Positions 12,729 to 26,702 of a DNA stretch of 64,000 nucleotides are shown here, piece by piece. The DNA comes from Acanthochromis polyacanthus (Eukaryota; Chordata; Actinopteri; Pomacentridae). The stretch's first letter is position 1; every line of letters begins with the position of its first letter. Made by a program: the position numbers and the translations under genes. The DNA is taken from positions 21,876,521-21,940,520 of the forward strand of contig NC_067124.1 in the NCBI RefSeq assembly GCF_021347895.1, in the 5' to 3' direction. The notes beneath the pieces were generated by a model, which saw only the letters and a program-made list of their open reading frames with translations, was not told the origin of the DNA and did not search any database.

Positions 12729-15700
12729 TAGCAGCTTATGGAAATATAATTAAAATAAAGGTCTAATTCTGACCAAGCAACAAAACCCACAACCTTAAAA
12801 GAAGCAACCAATAGTGTACTGAAGTACAGTTCTATTTAAGTAGCCATAATGAAGAGGCAACACTAGATCTACACACATTTCTATTTGTCATCCCTCTAAT
12901 TTAGAATCCCTAGCCGAGTAAATGATGATGAATAATCTGACTTAACAGGAGATTAGGTTAATATTTTATGGATGTTCATCTTGAAATGTCATCCTGAGGA
13001 AAATGCCCCCAGGACCTTTTCATTTTTATTTATTTTATTTTTTTCAAATTTTTTGAGTTGACAGCCTCTTTGCCTCTGCCTCCATATTTGCCTGCTCTGA
13101 ATGTCAAACAAGATCTCATAGTTTCATCTTTTGTGTCCTAAATGAGTCTACAGACCATAATGATATACTTACTTTATGCTTGCATGTGCCTAAAAATACA
13201 CAAAAACAGGCAGAAGCCGGAACAGAAGTTGGACGGCTCTGTCGGGTTTCATTCATTCCAGTCAGCATATAGTCGCCTCTCGTAAAGACTCAGTGGGCCT
13301 CAAAGGGTCCCTGAGCAAACTGTGTTTAAAGCGTTGCACAGATGCAGAAGCACAAATACACACACACGCACAAATACACACACTGCATTGCTCACACCTC
13401 CTGCTGATGAGGATTCTGCTCAGCCTGGCTCCTCAGCTAATGGTCACTGCAGAATTAATTGCAAGCATCCATCTCATTTTACTTGGAAAATACAATGGCA
13501 GCGGTACCGTCAGCCTCCCACACACTAAAACACACACATTCGGCGCTCTATAGCCCCTAGAGATGAGTCTGTTTTTCATTTACCTTGTCTAAACTTTTTC
13601 CATAACCCTCAGTCCTCTTCTGAGAGCAAAACTGCCCAAATTTTCAGACGAAAGCATGCCCACAGGTGCTTTACATTTCACCAAACAGACCGGATGCAGT
13701 GTGCTGACAACTGCTGCAATAACTTCCAGATCTATGAAAATGGTCTGTAACATCTGTGACTCTTTAAAGGAGAACTACAGTCAACAACGCAGCACTCTCA
13801 AAAGTCCCTAAATCTGAGAAAACATCCCTCGAACAAATAAATGTAGCATGGCATGCGGTAGTGCAGTTGGACGCACAGGTTTAGAACTAGAAGGAAAACT
13901 TATTTGGAAGGTGGAAGTCAGGCAAACAGTGAATTTACAGCCCAAACTGTCCAGGATAAACATTCAATACAGCTGCAGTCCAAAACTTTTCCCTGGTGGA
14001 TTGTGTACTCAAGTTTGGTTATGGCTTTAGGAGGAACATTACATTTACCGGTATATGTATTTTCTGAGTGAGTGTTAGCTGATCGCCCAAAAATATTATC
14101 TTGTTTACAGTCATTCTGATTAGAAGCTTGCTTTTCTCGACCTACTGTGAAAGACATTGAGAGACACTATAGTATCCTACCTGTCAAATACAGTTTTCCC
14201 TTAAAAGTGTGACCTTTCTCCAAAGTAATAAGTCTTCGTTTGCTGCAGTTACTGTCAGAGTGTGCTGAAAAAACATGAAGTATTGGAGAGAATCAAAAAC
14301 AAGAATTTCTATTTAGAAAAGCAGAGATCAAGAGATCAGAATGATGCACACTAAATATGTGCATTCCCAAACAAATGGAATATCTGGGGCTACTTTCCAC
14401 ACAAATATTTTACACCAGGGAGAACAGATTGATATTCAGTACACTCAACATATTCATTTATATTCTGACCTTCTTTGTGCCACCTTCAGTGTCAAGCCTC
14501 AAAGTGCATTTTATTTTTGGATGCTGGACGTTTCAAACACAGCCAAGCAGCGGCTGCACTCTCATTCACCTCAGTGTTTCTTACCGTCACCTCAATCAAT
14601 ACAAGCATCAAACTGTCCTAAAGGCTCATGTTTCACTAAACAATTAATCTCCTAAATGTGGCAACACTTGGTAGCTAAAAAGCTAAAGCGTTTTTGATTT
14701 GCTAGTGGCCAAACAAAAATAAACTGAACTGTTGCTAAGCCACAAGCATGAGATCCTGGCGTACATCCAGTCTCAAGGCCAGACCGATTGGGAATACTCA
14801 TTTTTGTCTCTCTTCACACATTTCAGCAAATACAGTCGAAATTCTAGTTGGAGGTCAATAGATTTGGGAGTGAATTTCAGTAAAGCCTCACACTGTGCGC
14901 TGTCATAATTATGGTTCTTGTATTGAATCTATAATTACAATTATGTTATTGGATAGGGCCGCTTTGACATTTTCACGTGAACTGCCATTTTCAATCTGCA
15001 TGTTGAACTGGGGGAGATTTAAAATGACATGAGCTCACTCCCTGACAAAAAAAAATAAAAAATCTTTCCCCCTCAGGGAAAAGCCACAATCTCTGACCTC
15101 AGTCAGCAAGAGATGTCTTTATAACAGACATGTCGTTGTCATTTTCATTTTTCTCATTGTGTGCGGAAGACTCCAGCAGACATCATTACGAGAGAGAGGA
15201 TGAGCAAACCCACATCTTCAGCGGAAGGTTTAGTTAGCAGCAGGCTTCCACTCTAATGGTGGGTCAAATTAACGCAGATGGATTGATGTTTCAATACAGT
15301 TAGCACATATGAAGTCTAATTAGATCATTTGCATGGCTTAGGAGCAACTGCGTTTGAGCACAGGTAGAGATGGACTCTCACACTGGGCACACACTGTGTT
15401 ACTGTGTGTTGAATGATTGGCTTTGTGACTGGATGATGACTCTACCCTGGGTTCCTACTAAGATTTATGTTTATTTTTATTGGCAGTTGTTCAGTTTTTT
15501 TTTTATGTATGAATAAATCACACAATCCAGAAAATTGTGAAGAAAAAAAATTGCAACTTCTGAGAGTTCTTTGTCTTTATGTGCCATTGGTCATCTGTTT
15601 GTTTTAGGTTTTTTTGACTAGTACATGTATCACACCAAAGATTCAGGTTACAATGGCTGTAAAACAAAAATTACATTCACATCCAGCAAAACTTTGTCAT

Positions 15701-18566
15701 TTTTCCTCAAAAACTGTAGCAAACCAAAGCTATAGAAGAAAAACTGAATTTATTATGCCATAACAAGGACAATGCCACTTGGTGGGTCTGACACATCTGT
15801 TCAATTTTCCTCCCTGCAAGGCCAAAACCTGGGATTTCTGTGCTCTCACGCAATCGATCCATTCACTGGACAGAACACAAGCCAGTCCCTGCTCAGTTTT
15901 GCCCAGTGACAATTCCAGTAAATAGTTTATTCAGACAAAATGATTGCGTTCTCACTGTTGGCAAAAATAAAGCTACTTCACGTATTTTTAATGCCGAAAT
16001 TCCACTGCTTGCGTCATTGACTAACTTCAGCTAATTGTGAGTATGCCACATTTGCATTTTTTTTAAAAATACATAATATATATTATACTTAAGAATAAAC
16101 AGGTCAGAATGATATTTATAGTTATTTATGTTTTCTTATTGACAATATGCTAGCATTTTAATACTTAATGGTAACAGTAAGGGCAATGTTGAAATTTTTA
16201 AAAATTAAAGTTTTTCTTTTGTTCATATTTTCATTTTTCTGACCACCCCCCCCCAAAAAAAAAAAAAAAGGTACACACATTTAACCATGATTTTTTAGCA
16301 ACTGTAATTTTCTTCCCTCTATGTATCCACATCATATTTACACACACAGGCTCTTGAGACCATTTCTAGTTCTACTGTACTCTAATGATGTTATTCACTG
16401 GCTTTATTGATATGCAAATATTCACACAAATGCTCATATTTTTGCCTTTTCCATCAATGCCAAGGTAGCATTTAATCATCAAGTATCAGATTACTGAGCC
16501 AGAGTAAGCCTTTATTCTTCTGGAAACGATTTACTGAGAAAATAAAGAAAAACCCTTTAGTTCTGGGTAAAGAAATGCCATGTGTCTCTTCAAAAAAAAA
16601 AAAGGGGGGGGGGATTCTCAGATATCACTACCCTATTTTAGTCTCATAGCAGTCCAATATGACATCAATATCTGTTCAATATTAGCAGGAATTCCACTCG
16701 AGTAAAAATGAAATCGAAAGAACTGAACAACAGATCTGATAACAGAGTAGTGTTTTTCTTTGTAAACTGGTCACACCAACCGGCAATTTATTATTCACGA
16801 GTTCAACAGTAGTTCAGCCCAATGCTCTGTGTCCACAAGCTGTCACAGTTGTTTAACTGAAACAACGCATCTGGGGCTCTCCAAGAACCGTTAACCACAG
16901 TCACTTCTGAAACTGGACAGCGAGTTACACCCATTTCCTGTTGTTGCAGCACGTTGTCTCACCATCCACTCTCCTCTCAGTAAGATTTTTCTTCTCTTAA
17001 GGGAAAAAAGGTTCGATCGTTCAAAAAAAAAAAAAAAAAAAACCTCTCAAACTGTCTTCCAAATAGGTTTTGATATGAAAGTAAAGAACAGATTAGGTTA
17101 AGACATGATTAGTTAACAAGAAATGTTTTTGAGGGTATTAGAAGTTTAGAAAGATTATATTCTTAAGAACAGACTTTTCTTTCAAAGAGAATAATCATTC
17201 AGCACTTAGATTCCAACGAGTTTTTTGAAGAAAGATTTAGCTGTACTTTTTAAGCAAATGATTTCTGTCAGAAGCATTATAACGAAGCTCTTAAATGTTC
17301 AATTTATGACAGCTGCTTTCCAGAATAGGAGGATTTTGAGTGATATTCCGCGGAGGACTGACAGTTGAATTTTTGTTCTCTCTGGTCAAGATAAATATCT
17401 AGAAGAGTTTGGCAGCTTTATTTATTCTAAAAAGGCATCACATGGATGCATCTCTTCCACATCCAGCTGTCTCTGTCCAATGTAATATTAATGGGCAAGA
17501 AATACGCCGTCACCTATACTTCTCATTCAATTAACGATCAGCAAAGTGGTCGTTCTCACATGCACAAACAGTCATTACTAGACCATCAAATCAGTTTATT
17601 TGTTATTTCAGTGCCTTGTGGTAGGACAAAAATTGCAATTATCCAGCTAGCTCATCATCCAACCTTGATGGAAACAAGAGAAATCTATATGGCTTCCTAA
17701 TGAGTACTGAGCACCATTGCTGCCATTTGATTAGGGACTTAATTGTGATAATAATGAACAAATACACCCAGCTCAGGCTAAAACGGTCTTGTAAGCATTC
17801 AGCTAATTAATGGCAATTTGCGCACTGATGCTGGTGAAGGAGAAAATCACTAGGGAGACACATTTTGCTGTCAGCCCACAGAATCCAGACAGCACTATGC
17901 TGACCACGAAAGCAGGTCTGGTAAGCTTCATATGCGAGGCTATTGTCGTCACTCTGGTGGAAAACATGAGCCGCGATAATAAAAGCCACAACATAAAAGT
18001 TGATGTTGTCTTGCGGGGATCCGCCTAAGCTGTAGGTCAAAGGCTTGACAGTATTATTCAGCCATCGCGAAAGTAGGTTGAAACCATGTCACAACACGAT
18101 AACAACAATGCAGACGAGCAATCTGCAACGACAGCAGCCGGGCAGCTCCCACTGGCTCTCCATTGATGCAGAGGAGGGGATAGTTGGCAGAGCTGTGGCG
18201 GTAAACATGCCTGGGGTTACACGTTGCCAAGATGCAAGGAGGAAGAAAGAGATGAAGATGGGATAACAGATTCAGAGTCAGCGACAGGGTTTTCTTTAAA
18301 AAAAAAACAAAAAAAACTCACAAAACAAAGACAAGCAAGATGAAGAAGACATATGGAGACAAGCCAGGTCCCCCGGCCCACTCTAATGTCTTGCCATTAC
18401 CCTGTGAACACAGCCACGCATGTTGTTTCTGACCAATTAGGCAGGCATAAAGGCAGGGGGCTGGAGCTCAGCTAGGGGCTCAGTCTGCTGGTTACATCTA
18501 GGCCACTCCCCCCCACCTCTTCTTTCCTATTTGTTGAATCTGCCTGAGCAGCGAGACCAAAGAAGG

Positions 18567-18598
<32 letters not shown>
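18567..18598. repeat. Poly-A tract, 32 bases
   Basis: Uninterrupted A run within man1c1 intron 1. No clear SINE or LINE body or target duplication is visible next to it. Similar runs lie at 17023-17042, 21032-21051 (inside a transposon relic) and 21466-21492. Confidence 0.95.
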
Positions 18599-18600
<2 letters not shown>

Positions 18601-20927
18601 TGGGGGGTAAAAGTGGTGGAGCCGATTTCATTCGGCACCTAGCAAAGGATGTCAAGCAGAGCCTGCAGCAAACACGGCCATCCTTGGACCTTTCGTCTTC
18701 TCACATTTCTTCACCCACAGCAAGCACACACAAACACCTACACAAACATGCAGTCTATCAGACGCTGCCTGAAGTTGTGAAAACTCGAGGAGGCTGAAAG
18801 CACATGTGCCGAAAGCCGGGACTTTTGTAAGATGCTCAAAGTCCGCAAACAATCACAGACACAGCCCCTCTCTTGCTTTGTTGTTATTATGGACCTGATA
18901 ATGTGCAGCGCAAGAGTACACATAATGGTTTGAAAGCATGATTATTAGCCCTTATTTGTGCCTGAAAGTGATGACCAGGCTATAGGAGAGACTGGGAAAA
19001 GCTATGATAAAGACACAGATTATGTAGGATTTCAGGCAATTTTGTCCTTATCAAAAAGTCACTGCCCTAGAAGGGAACATTATGCAACTTCAGAGTATCC
19101 AGTGGGGAGTGGATGTATGTTTTTCCAGTAATCACAGGCCTTCAGAAGCCAGGATTTAGAGGTATACACACAATGACCCCATTATGTCAACAGCGCTGTG
19201 AACTCGAGATAAATGGGCTTCGATGGAACTTATTGCAACATTACAGCTATGGAAGGGGTAATAGTGTAAAAAGGTTTTTGAGAGTGTGAGTAATGAAATC
19301 CCAGAAAAGCGGAAATTTACTTTCAAGAAAAACACACGAGCACTGCCAAAAGCATTGCCCACTCACAGCTCTTTGAGCCCCTCTGTTTGAGGAGGGGGGT
19401 CAACATGTGACACGATGTGGTCTACGACGTTAGCCTCTGCTTTTACTGGCAACTGACGCAATACCTGCAGGCCACAGTAAACAGAGACAGAGCAGCCTCG
19501 GACAAGTACAGCAAACAAATCGACTGGTAGGGCACGATTTAAAAACTCTGCAAATATGGAAGCGCAGGCGCAAACAACGAGAGGGGTTTTCGGGGGAAGC
19601 TGGATTTCTATTGTGTAACGAGTGAAAACATCTGCAAACTGTTGACTGGGCCACGTCATCAGGAAAAGCAAAAGCCATGAGCTGTGTGTGACTTGAAAAA
19701 TGCTAAGGAACATTTTACAACGCGCACACACAAACCACACACACCCATTCATACACACCGCACAGCTTAGGTGCACAAACCCCACGGTTGTTAAATTCAG
19801 GACCAACAGTCAGACCTCACCAGCCTCTCAAGAGAAAAGGGCACTTTAGGCTTTTTATTCACTCCAGATGTGATAAAATCCTCCAGTTTCTGCGTGCAAC
19901 CCACACAAACAAGTATACACTTAAATATAAAGCAGCCTGTGTGCATCTTATAGCCATCTACAGAGATTTGTGTATGAATGCCCTTGCACAAGAGACATGT
20001 GCATACACACACCTCTTGAAAAGCGTGCCTCAACAGAGAAACCTTCCCTCAAGCTATGGCCCCCACCACAAAGGGAATGCAGGGAGAATCTGCCATGAAT
20101 GCAAAAGGATGTTAGCTAACATCTCCCCCTTTTTACTCATATCCTTCCTTTTCCTCTCTCAATTTCACCCGATCACTTTCTTCCTGCAGTGATTGCCTCC
20201 AGGAAAAGACATGGTATTGTATAGCTTAATCAGCCTTTATCACCCACAGAAAAAATAAGCTTCTCTACCAGGCACTGATGTGTTTTTTTTCCCTCTCTGT
20301 TTCTTTTAACCTGACATTCCTCTAGCTTACCAATATTCTGCAGAGCACATTTCTCAGACATAGATGCTTCAATCTAGGGTCATCCGTTAGGGACTTGAAG
20401 CCCAAATTGATAGTCGCAAAGACAGAGATGGCTCGAAAGAAGAATACAAATTTCATAGGTTCCAGGAAGCAAGCTCATTGGTCATCAGCATGTAATCACT
20501 CAAGTGTGGCTGCAGGATTTTAGAAGTAGTGCAGCAACTAACAGATACGGTCTGCTGTAGACAGCAAGCATCAAGCTAAAGGTACCCTGTGGAATTGTTG
20601 ACCACTAGCAGGGCCACTGGGCAATGAATTAATAACAGGGTCAGCGCTTTTTTTTGAGTACAAAGTTGCACGAGCATAAACATGAGGGCAATGTATATTC
20701 CTGTCCAGCAAAGGCAGAGGAGAAGACTGCAAAGAAGTAAAAATCTATACAAATAATGAAGACTTTAAAATACCAACAGGGATGCATGATATTTAACTTT
20801 GGCAAATAAGTCAATATTTTCCAACTTACTTTGGTCAATTGCTGATGCTAATATATGCACATATTTTTCTACCTATTGCAGAGAACATCAGCTCTCGCCT
20901 GTAGTGAAGCGAACATATTATTATGTC

Positions 20928-21219
20928 CAGTGTTTTCCCCTCCCATATAATCAGCGAGGCGGCCCGCCTCGTCGGTATAGGCCACCGCCTCATTAAAATT
21001 CTGCCAACATTACCGCCTCACTGGTCCGTGGCAAAAAAAAAAAAAAAAAAAAGTGCAGTGCAAAACCCGCCAGACCGACGAGACCGTCCGCGGGGGGGGG
21101 TGCACGGCTGCGGCAGAGACGGCCCGATAGTATATATAATTCCTGCCCCCCCGTCAACAACTTTCAGCTGAAAGTGACCCCACCACCTCACAGCCATTTC
21201 AACTGAAACGGAAACACTG
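20928..21219. mobile_element. MITE with CAGTGTTT termini (hAT-like), 292 bp
   Basis: The left end starts CAGTGTTTTCCCC and the right end, reverse-complemented, CAGTGTTTCCG, a terminus typical of vertebrate hAT elements. The pentamer ATGTC lies directly outside both ends (923-927 and 220-224 of the 20 kb and 21 kb blocks, that is 20923-20927 and 21220-21224). This fits a target-site duplication of 5 bp rather than the usual 8 bp. The interior is GC-rich with a small palindrome (GAGGCGGCCCGCCTC near 20955) and a poly-A run, and has no coding capacity. Confidence 0.65.
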
Positions 21220-21460
21220 ATGTCTACTCTCCCTGTGATGCTTCATTGGCAGGTACAGAAAGACAAACATTTTCAAATGTACACATTAACTCTGCAAATA
21301 AGACAAATATTTCAGCATATATGTAACACGTGTCATAATTATTTTCTATACAATTTTCAAGCTAAACTGCAAAGCATCACCTGCCTGTCAGTGTTCATTT
21401 TCAATCCTTTTAAAAGTCCTTATCAAATGATACCAACAATACCACCAAATCATCATGCAT

Positions 21461-21465
<5 letters not shown>

Positions 21466-21491
<26 letters not shown>

Positions 21492-21492
21492 A
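21466..21492. repeat. Poly-A tract, 27 bases
   Basis: Uninterrupted A run in man1c1 intron 1. The preceding sequence does not obviously resemble a tRNA-derived SINE head, so I leave it as a simple repeat. Confidence 0.93.
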
Positions 21493-24400
21493 CTACTTTG
21501 CAAATGTTTTATGAGAAAGACTTTCAACTATGAAACTTTTAACAGTCAGCTCTGCAGGGAGCCTGACGTAGCTCATTTTCTTCAAAACTGCAGAAAAATA
21601 TGAAACTAATCAATCATCTGCACTAGAGGGCAAAAATCAGGAGTAAATGAACGTTTGGCACCATGCAAAAATCAGTATTTACTCAGTCAAAATCACTATA
21701 AGCCATCACCACAAACTGTAGTCTGTTGTACAAAACTGCATTTACTTTGAAAACACAATCATACCTAATGATCTAGAAAACAAAGACCATTTGCACTTTT
21801 ACCATATGAACATAACAGGTTGTCTTTTTGCATGCAATAGAGCTTGTTATGAACTTCATTTGTGTAAATGTATCACTTCCGTAGTCAGAGGCTTCAAACA
21901 GGATGTACAGACTGTGGATCCAGCTGCAGTAACAATCAGCTTATCAATAAACGAAACCACAACTTGCTATGTGGTTTAGAGAAACAGCAGGGTAAATACA
22001 GCAGCAAACAGCCCCAATGTGATCAATTCCACTGAACATAACTGCACACAAACGTCAACCCACACTGAATTATCTTTTTAAATGCACTGTTACGTGCAAT
22101 GACATCTGACTCGCTTACTCAAGCTTTTAGCACTGACATCCTATGTTTCTATGTTGTTTCTAGTTTGACTGTAGGCTTCTGCATAAAGTGAGGAGACTTT
22201 ACATCACTACAGTCTGCTTGAAAGTCACAACACTTATTGCTTTTACTTAAAGTGGTAAGTACTGTCCCTCCCTGCTTTCCACACCGTGTCAGCCGCCCAT
22301 TATGATCACAACCTGTGAAGTTACTCTACTATGACAATTTCTGCAAGTAGCCCCAGGTAAAAGCCGCTTTATGTCTGCACTGTCCATGCAAAATGAGCAC
22401 AAACAAAAGTCTCAGAAAATAGATTAAAAGGGTCAATTCCTTCTTGTGTGGCAGAAAGCACCGGCGTCAATGCCCAGCGGCACTGACACACTGATAATAT
22501 CTGCCTCCGCTGCCATTGACACAATATATCAATATCCAGTGGGCCTGGTGGCTCACTCCCCGACATAAACAGACCAAAGACAACGATGGGCTCACATTCC
22601 AAACACCAGCCGCTGACATTTGCACAGCATCCACAGAGGAGAGGAAAAAGCACAAATGTTCCAGCTCTGTGGGAACACTGGGAGAGTGTAAGCCTTTTCT
22701 TAAGACTTTGTTCGTCTTCCGTTTCTTTCTTCTCGCTCAGCGGGCAGCCATTTTCCTGGCGCACAACTGAAGGTTGTTTGGCACACCTGATTCGTAGCAG
22801 GAGACAGCAGGGGAATAAAGGGTGCAGGGAGGTCACGGCGCTCAAAGACGGCCAGGAGGCGCCAGCTTAACAGCAGCATTTTATTCAGACAGTCACCCAG
22901 CTCACCGGTCATTACTGCTATAAGGGGATTTCAGGTCCACCTACAAGCTCACCTATTTCTCAGGCTTTGTGCTGGGTTTGTGTGTGTGTAACGCAGCAGT
23001 CTGGTTAATGTAGTATAGCCAAATTGATGTATTTCAACAGTTACACGATAAAAGAAATGCTTTATGGCATATTTAACTCCATTTCACAATAACTTAACAT
23101 TATCAGTGTTTCTCACTTCTCCAAGATACAGTCTATTATTGTGGATTTCATGCACACATACACACACACACGTATGCAACCATCTGACTATTAAACATAC
23201 TCGCTTTATAAACAGAACAGATGTGTCTCGTTTGATTGTTCGTCGTCTGCGCAGTGGTGCAGGTGGGCTTGGAACTGCACGAATAAACACGGTGACAACA
23301 CTTGTCAAACTTCAGATTCATCCCCAAGTTCTCGATCGACTCCGTAAAGCAGCAAACACACACACACACACAAACACACATATACACAGAGCTGGGTGGC
23401 AAAGACCTGCACTGTTCACCAAGACACACACAGGACAAAGAAGCCCTGAAGACTTTTATTGCTCTATTGGAGGAGAGTCTGATACAAGAGGCTGCAATGG
23501 GTCTCACTGCAGCACTCTTAGCTGTCAGCTCCATCTCCTCCCACTGTTGCCTTGTGTCCTTTCAACTGCATCATCTGTTGGAGGAGACATTATAGACTAT
23601 TCCCGTTTTGTTAAGCAAAGGCCAACATTACCCTGCACCGGCATATCTCTGCTAAACATTCAGCGGGACGAAGGAGAGAGCAAATTTCAGCCTTCATAGA
23701 GACAGACTTTTAATGCACATTTCTCTTTTGATGTATGCGATGCAGTGGAGGCCAGCAGAAGAGAAGAGATATGGAAGCCCTCAGAGCTACACAGCTCCCA
23801 TCACTCTCTGATGTCCCCTTTGCTCTGCAGTTGCGTTTGTTTGCTTGTGCGCCACATCTACTATTTCATTGCTGCACATCGAGTCCTAACCTGACCGAAC
23901 GTAAAGGACATCGGCAACAAAATGTGTGTGCAGGAAAACGGACACCCTCCTGTTGCTCTGGGCGCCATTTTTGTGGCACGATCCCCGCTTTTCAGCTTCA
24001 TAGGCCGGAGCAATGAGGCAGCGTCACGGCTCCGCACGCCGGCGAGTCAGTGAGCCATAACATCACAGAATTACAAATAGGAGGCCGTCTGAAAATTACT
24101 CTCATCTCCATCCTGCTGAGGACTTTTGGAGGAGAATGAACTACCCATTTAGCGGGGAGTTTCTGGAATAGGTCTACAGCACCTTGGTGACTTTGGCAGT
24201 ATTTGCTGGCATCCTGAGGGCCCTAGCTAGCGGTGGCCTGCCTTTAAACATTTGTAATGTGTGATCATGCAGTCATTGTCCCTTGTTTCGCCCTCTCTTG
24301 GCAGTGGACGCACACACACAGAGGAAGAAAGGTGGGGAGTCTGCTTTCTAGTTGTTGGCAGTTGAGAAAAACGATGCCCATTCACAGCTTGGGCATTGAG

Positions 24401-26168
24401 GCCCTCGGTGGGCTGGACCAGACCATTTTTGTTGGCTCTAGGAGGGGGGATACCCTCCCTTTGCATTCCATTAAATTGAAAAAAACAGGACTTCTTCTAC
24501 AGAGCTGTTCTATATGTGGACTAAAACACGAGCGGTGAGTATTCTGTGCGAGCTTCAAGGACGTGTACATGTGAACTGCAAAAAAGCAACACACATTTTG
24601 GTATTTTAAATTTTAGTCTTTGGTTTTTTTTATATCTGTAACCGAGGACAAAGAACAGGTTCGCAATGTGTCACCCCATGCTGGCAGTGTGAATGTGAGC
24701 CTGCAGGAAAAAAGAGAAGCTGTCAGCAACGCGGCCAACAGGCTTGAGAAGGTGGAAGCAAACACAGAAGCGTGCAATGTGTGTCTTGCTCCTCGGTGCC
24801 TTCCTAAAGAGGTCTTCATCAAGGAAACACAATTAATATTCTCCTGCAATAATTGGGCAAGGAGGGTGTGGTGGAAAATATCTCTTCCTCCAACAATCAT
24901 GACCCCGAGGCAAGAATTTTGCAGAGCTCAGCTGAACAGGCCGGGCAAGCAAAGTCACGTTGACATTGACTTGAAAGAGCATCGAAAAACAGTAAAAGCT
25001 ATGAGTCAGTGAGCGCTCGGTGCATGAGGGCGAATAACCCTCCGTCCTCTGACGCCTCGGTCATCATGTAGCACATCACCTCTAGGTATGAAAGGCATGT
25101 GAGCAGCATCAGAGAGTGACACCAGGCCCCGAGTGAGAGTGACAACAGGAGTTATCCGTGTCACATGCCGAGGCTGTAAACCCATCTGTACATTGTGGCC
25201 AACGGCTGCATCCCCCTCGTCCTCCTCCTTTCTCCTCACCAGCCTCACTTGCCTTAAGTGGGTACAGATGTGTGATCCACAGACGCTCTCACTCTGCAGT
25301 CCTTATTGGACCCACAGGGCTCAACAAAGGCTGGCACACAGCTTGAAGAGCTCCTGGCCAGAGAGTCACGGCACAAAGTCACATCATTTGCAGGCGATTG
25401 TGTGAGGGAGACAGAGGTGCTACAGCTGAAGGCGCCACATTTTGACCATTCAGAATGACCCTGATGGAATATTATTTAACCGCTCACAGGAAAGGAAAAT
25501 ACTTTGCCACCTTGTAGGCTACTGTTACATGAACAGAGGCACAAACGTTCAATAAAGACTGAACTGCAGTGTAACTAAAACTAAAGGTGCAACTTGCATG
25601 TGTTTTGCAGCATTAAAATTCACTCTTAACTATTCCGCACTTGATCTGATTGAACACAGAGCAGAAACACTCAGTCCTGACACCATTCTCAGTCTTCATT
25701 AATAGAAACCCAACTAGAAAGCACAAAGGCATTGGGTAAATTTAGACAACTGATGAGTGAGAGAGATTTATTTGGTCTGTCTGACAGCAGCTCAGCAAAC
25801 AACTGTCCCACCGCTTCTGTATAGATCAAGTATTGTCAGATAAATCAAATTCAGAAATATTACTTATTTCAAGTTGGAATAACCGACATTGTGGTGTTTT
25901 AACAGCACTCCCATTCAAATAGATTGTGCAACTTAATTACTCTATGAAGCAAGAGGAATGATTATTACGGAGTCAGATGTCTCACCTGATGTGATAAATT
26001 AGGCAATACTCAACTTTGCATGCGTCCTAAAAATCACCCCCAGATGTGCTTCCTGTTTCACCAAAATATTTACTTCCCCATTTTCGCAACCTGATCAGTG
26101 TGATTGCAGCTGCTTCCACTGAACCCCCTGGAGGCAGCTCTATGACAGGGTGACAGATGCATGCTCAC

Positions 26169-26702
26169 CTCTTTCACTTTCTCCCGGCGCTCGTTGGTCT
26201 GGGGGTCGCCCGGCTTGCCGTTGTCTCTCCCCAGCGGGGCTTTGAGCAGACACCCTCTGAACTTCTGGTAACTGAAAGTATCCGACTTGGCACCGCGGTC
26301 GGAGGAGGTCGCTCTCTCCGACGCGGACTCCGTTTTCGACCTGGACAGAGTCAGATCCTCCTGTGCTTTGCCCCCGGCGAGCCGCTCCTCGGTCGCCTCA
26401 TGAGACGGTTTGCGGCTCAGGCTTTTCCCCTTGGTGCCCGTCTCTCCTTTGGCCGAGGTCATGCCCTGCTCCTTGGGTCTCTTCAAATGCTCCCTGACAT
26501 CGTTCTCGGACCCCACAGTGACCGGCTGGATCTCGGTCTTGGAGAGAAAAATGCGCTTCAGCCGGACCGAGTCTGGCAAAAAGAAAAGGGCCCCGAAACA
26601 GAGCGTTACCAAACCCGAGAGGAAGAGCAGGAAGACGAATTTCTGGGACAGGCGCAGACCCATGCCCGATGCCGACACACCGGGCAACTTTCGGAAAACC
26701 AT
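26169..26702 (-). CDS. man1c1: Golgi alpha-1,2-mannosidase IC, coding exon 1 (N-terminal 178 residues)
   Basis: This exon encodes the N-terminus of a class I (GH47) alpha-1,2-mannosidase, a type II Golgi membrane enzyme that trims mannose from high-mannose N-glycans. Residues 1-21 are a short basic cytosolic tail. Residues 22-42 (FVFLLFLSGLVTLCFGALFFL) are the signal-anchor, nearly identical to that of mammalian MAN1C1, followed by the conserved RLKRIFL. Residues 50-160 form a hydrophilic, low-complexity luminal stem that is poorly conserved in this family. The end (FRGCLLKAPLG...ERREKVKE) aligns with the MAN1C1 sequence just before the catalytic domain. The exon ends in phase 0 at GAG followed by the donor gtgagc (26168-26163). 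The catalytic GH47 domain is not in the window. The start is the first ATG before the anchor; its Kozak context is modest (T at -3, G at +4). MAN1A1 and MAN1A2 are the alternatives, but the VPG/PG-xxL-RLSQKF pattern fits 1C best. Confidence 0.95.

Larger units (their letters stand above)
1..26168 (-). other. man1c1: man1c1 intron 1 (3' part only; continues past left edge)
   Basis: The region downstream (in transcript sense) of the man1c1 exon 1 donor. I looked on the minus strand for the next GH47 exons (the segment after REKxKE, the LDTL-type, NELKP-type and HHVSxGGLGDSF-type segments) and recognised none, so the first intron appears longer than 26 kb. Long first introns are usual for this family in vertebrates. 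It holds microsatellites, poly-A runs, two transposon relics listed separately and scattered AT-rich stretches that could be conserved regulatory DNA. The open frames on both strands are short, overlapping, unlike any family I know, and often cross CA or GA repeats. A short exon could have been missed by eye. Confidence 0.7.

Noticed and set aside
19363..19806. 147-codon minus-strand frame
   Set aside because: No known domain, Cys/Val-rich chance translation, does not resemble any part of a GH47 mannosidase expected on this strand.
22369..22845. 158-codon minus-strand open frame in a GC-richer stretch
   Set aside because: No recognisable domain or GH47 similarity, Cys/Leu-rich chance translation, with equally long frames on the opposite strand.
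23064..23699. 211-codon plus-strand open frame
   Set aside because: Unlike any family I recognise, crosses CA repeats (Thr-His runs) and is overlapped by open frames on the other strand; a chance frame in intron 1 of man1c1.
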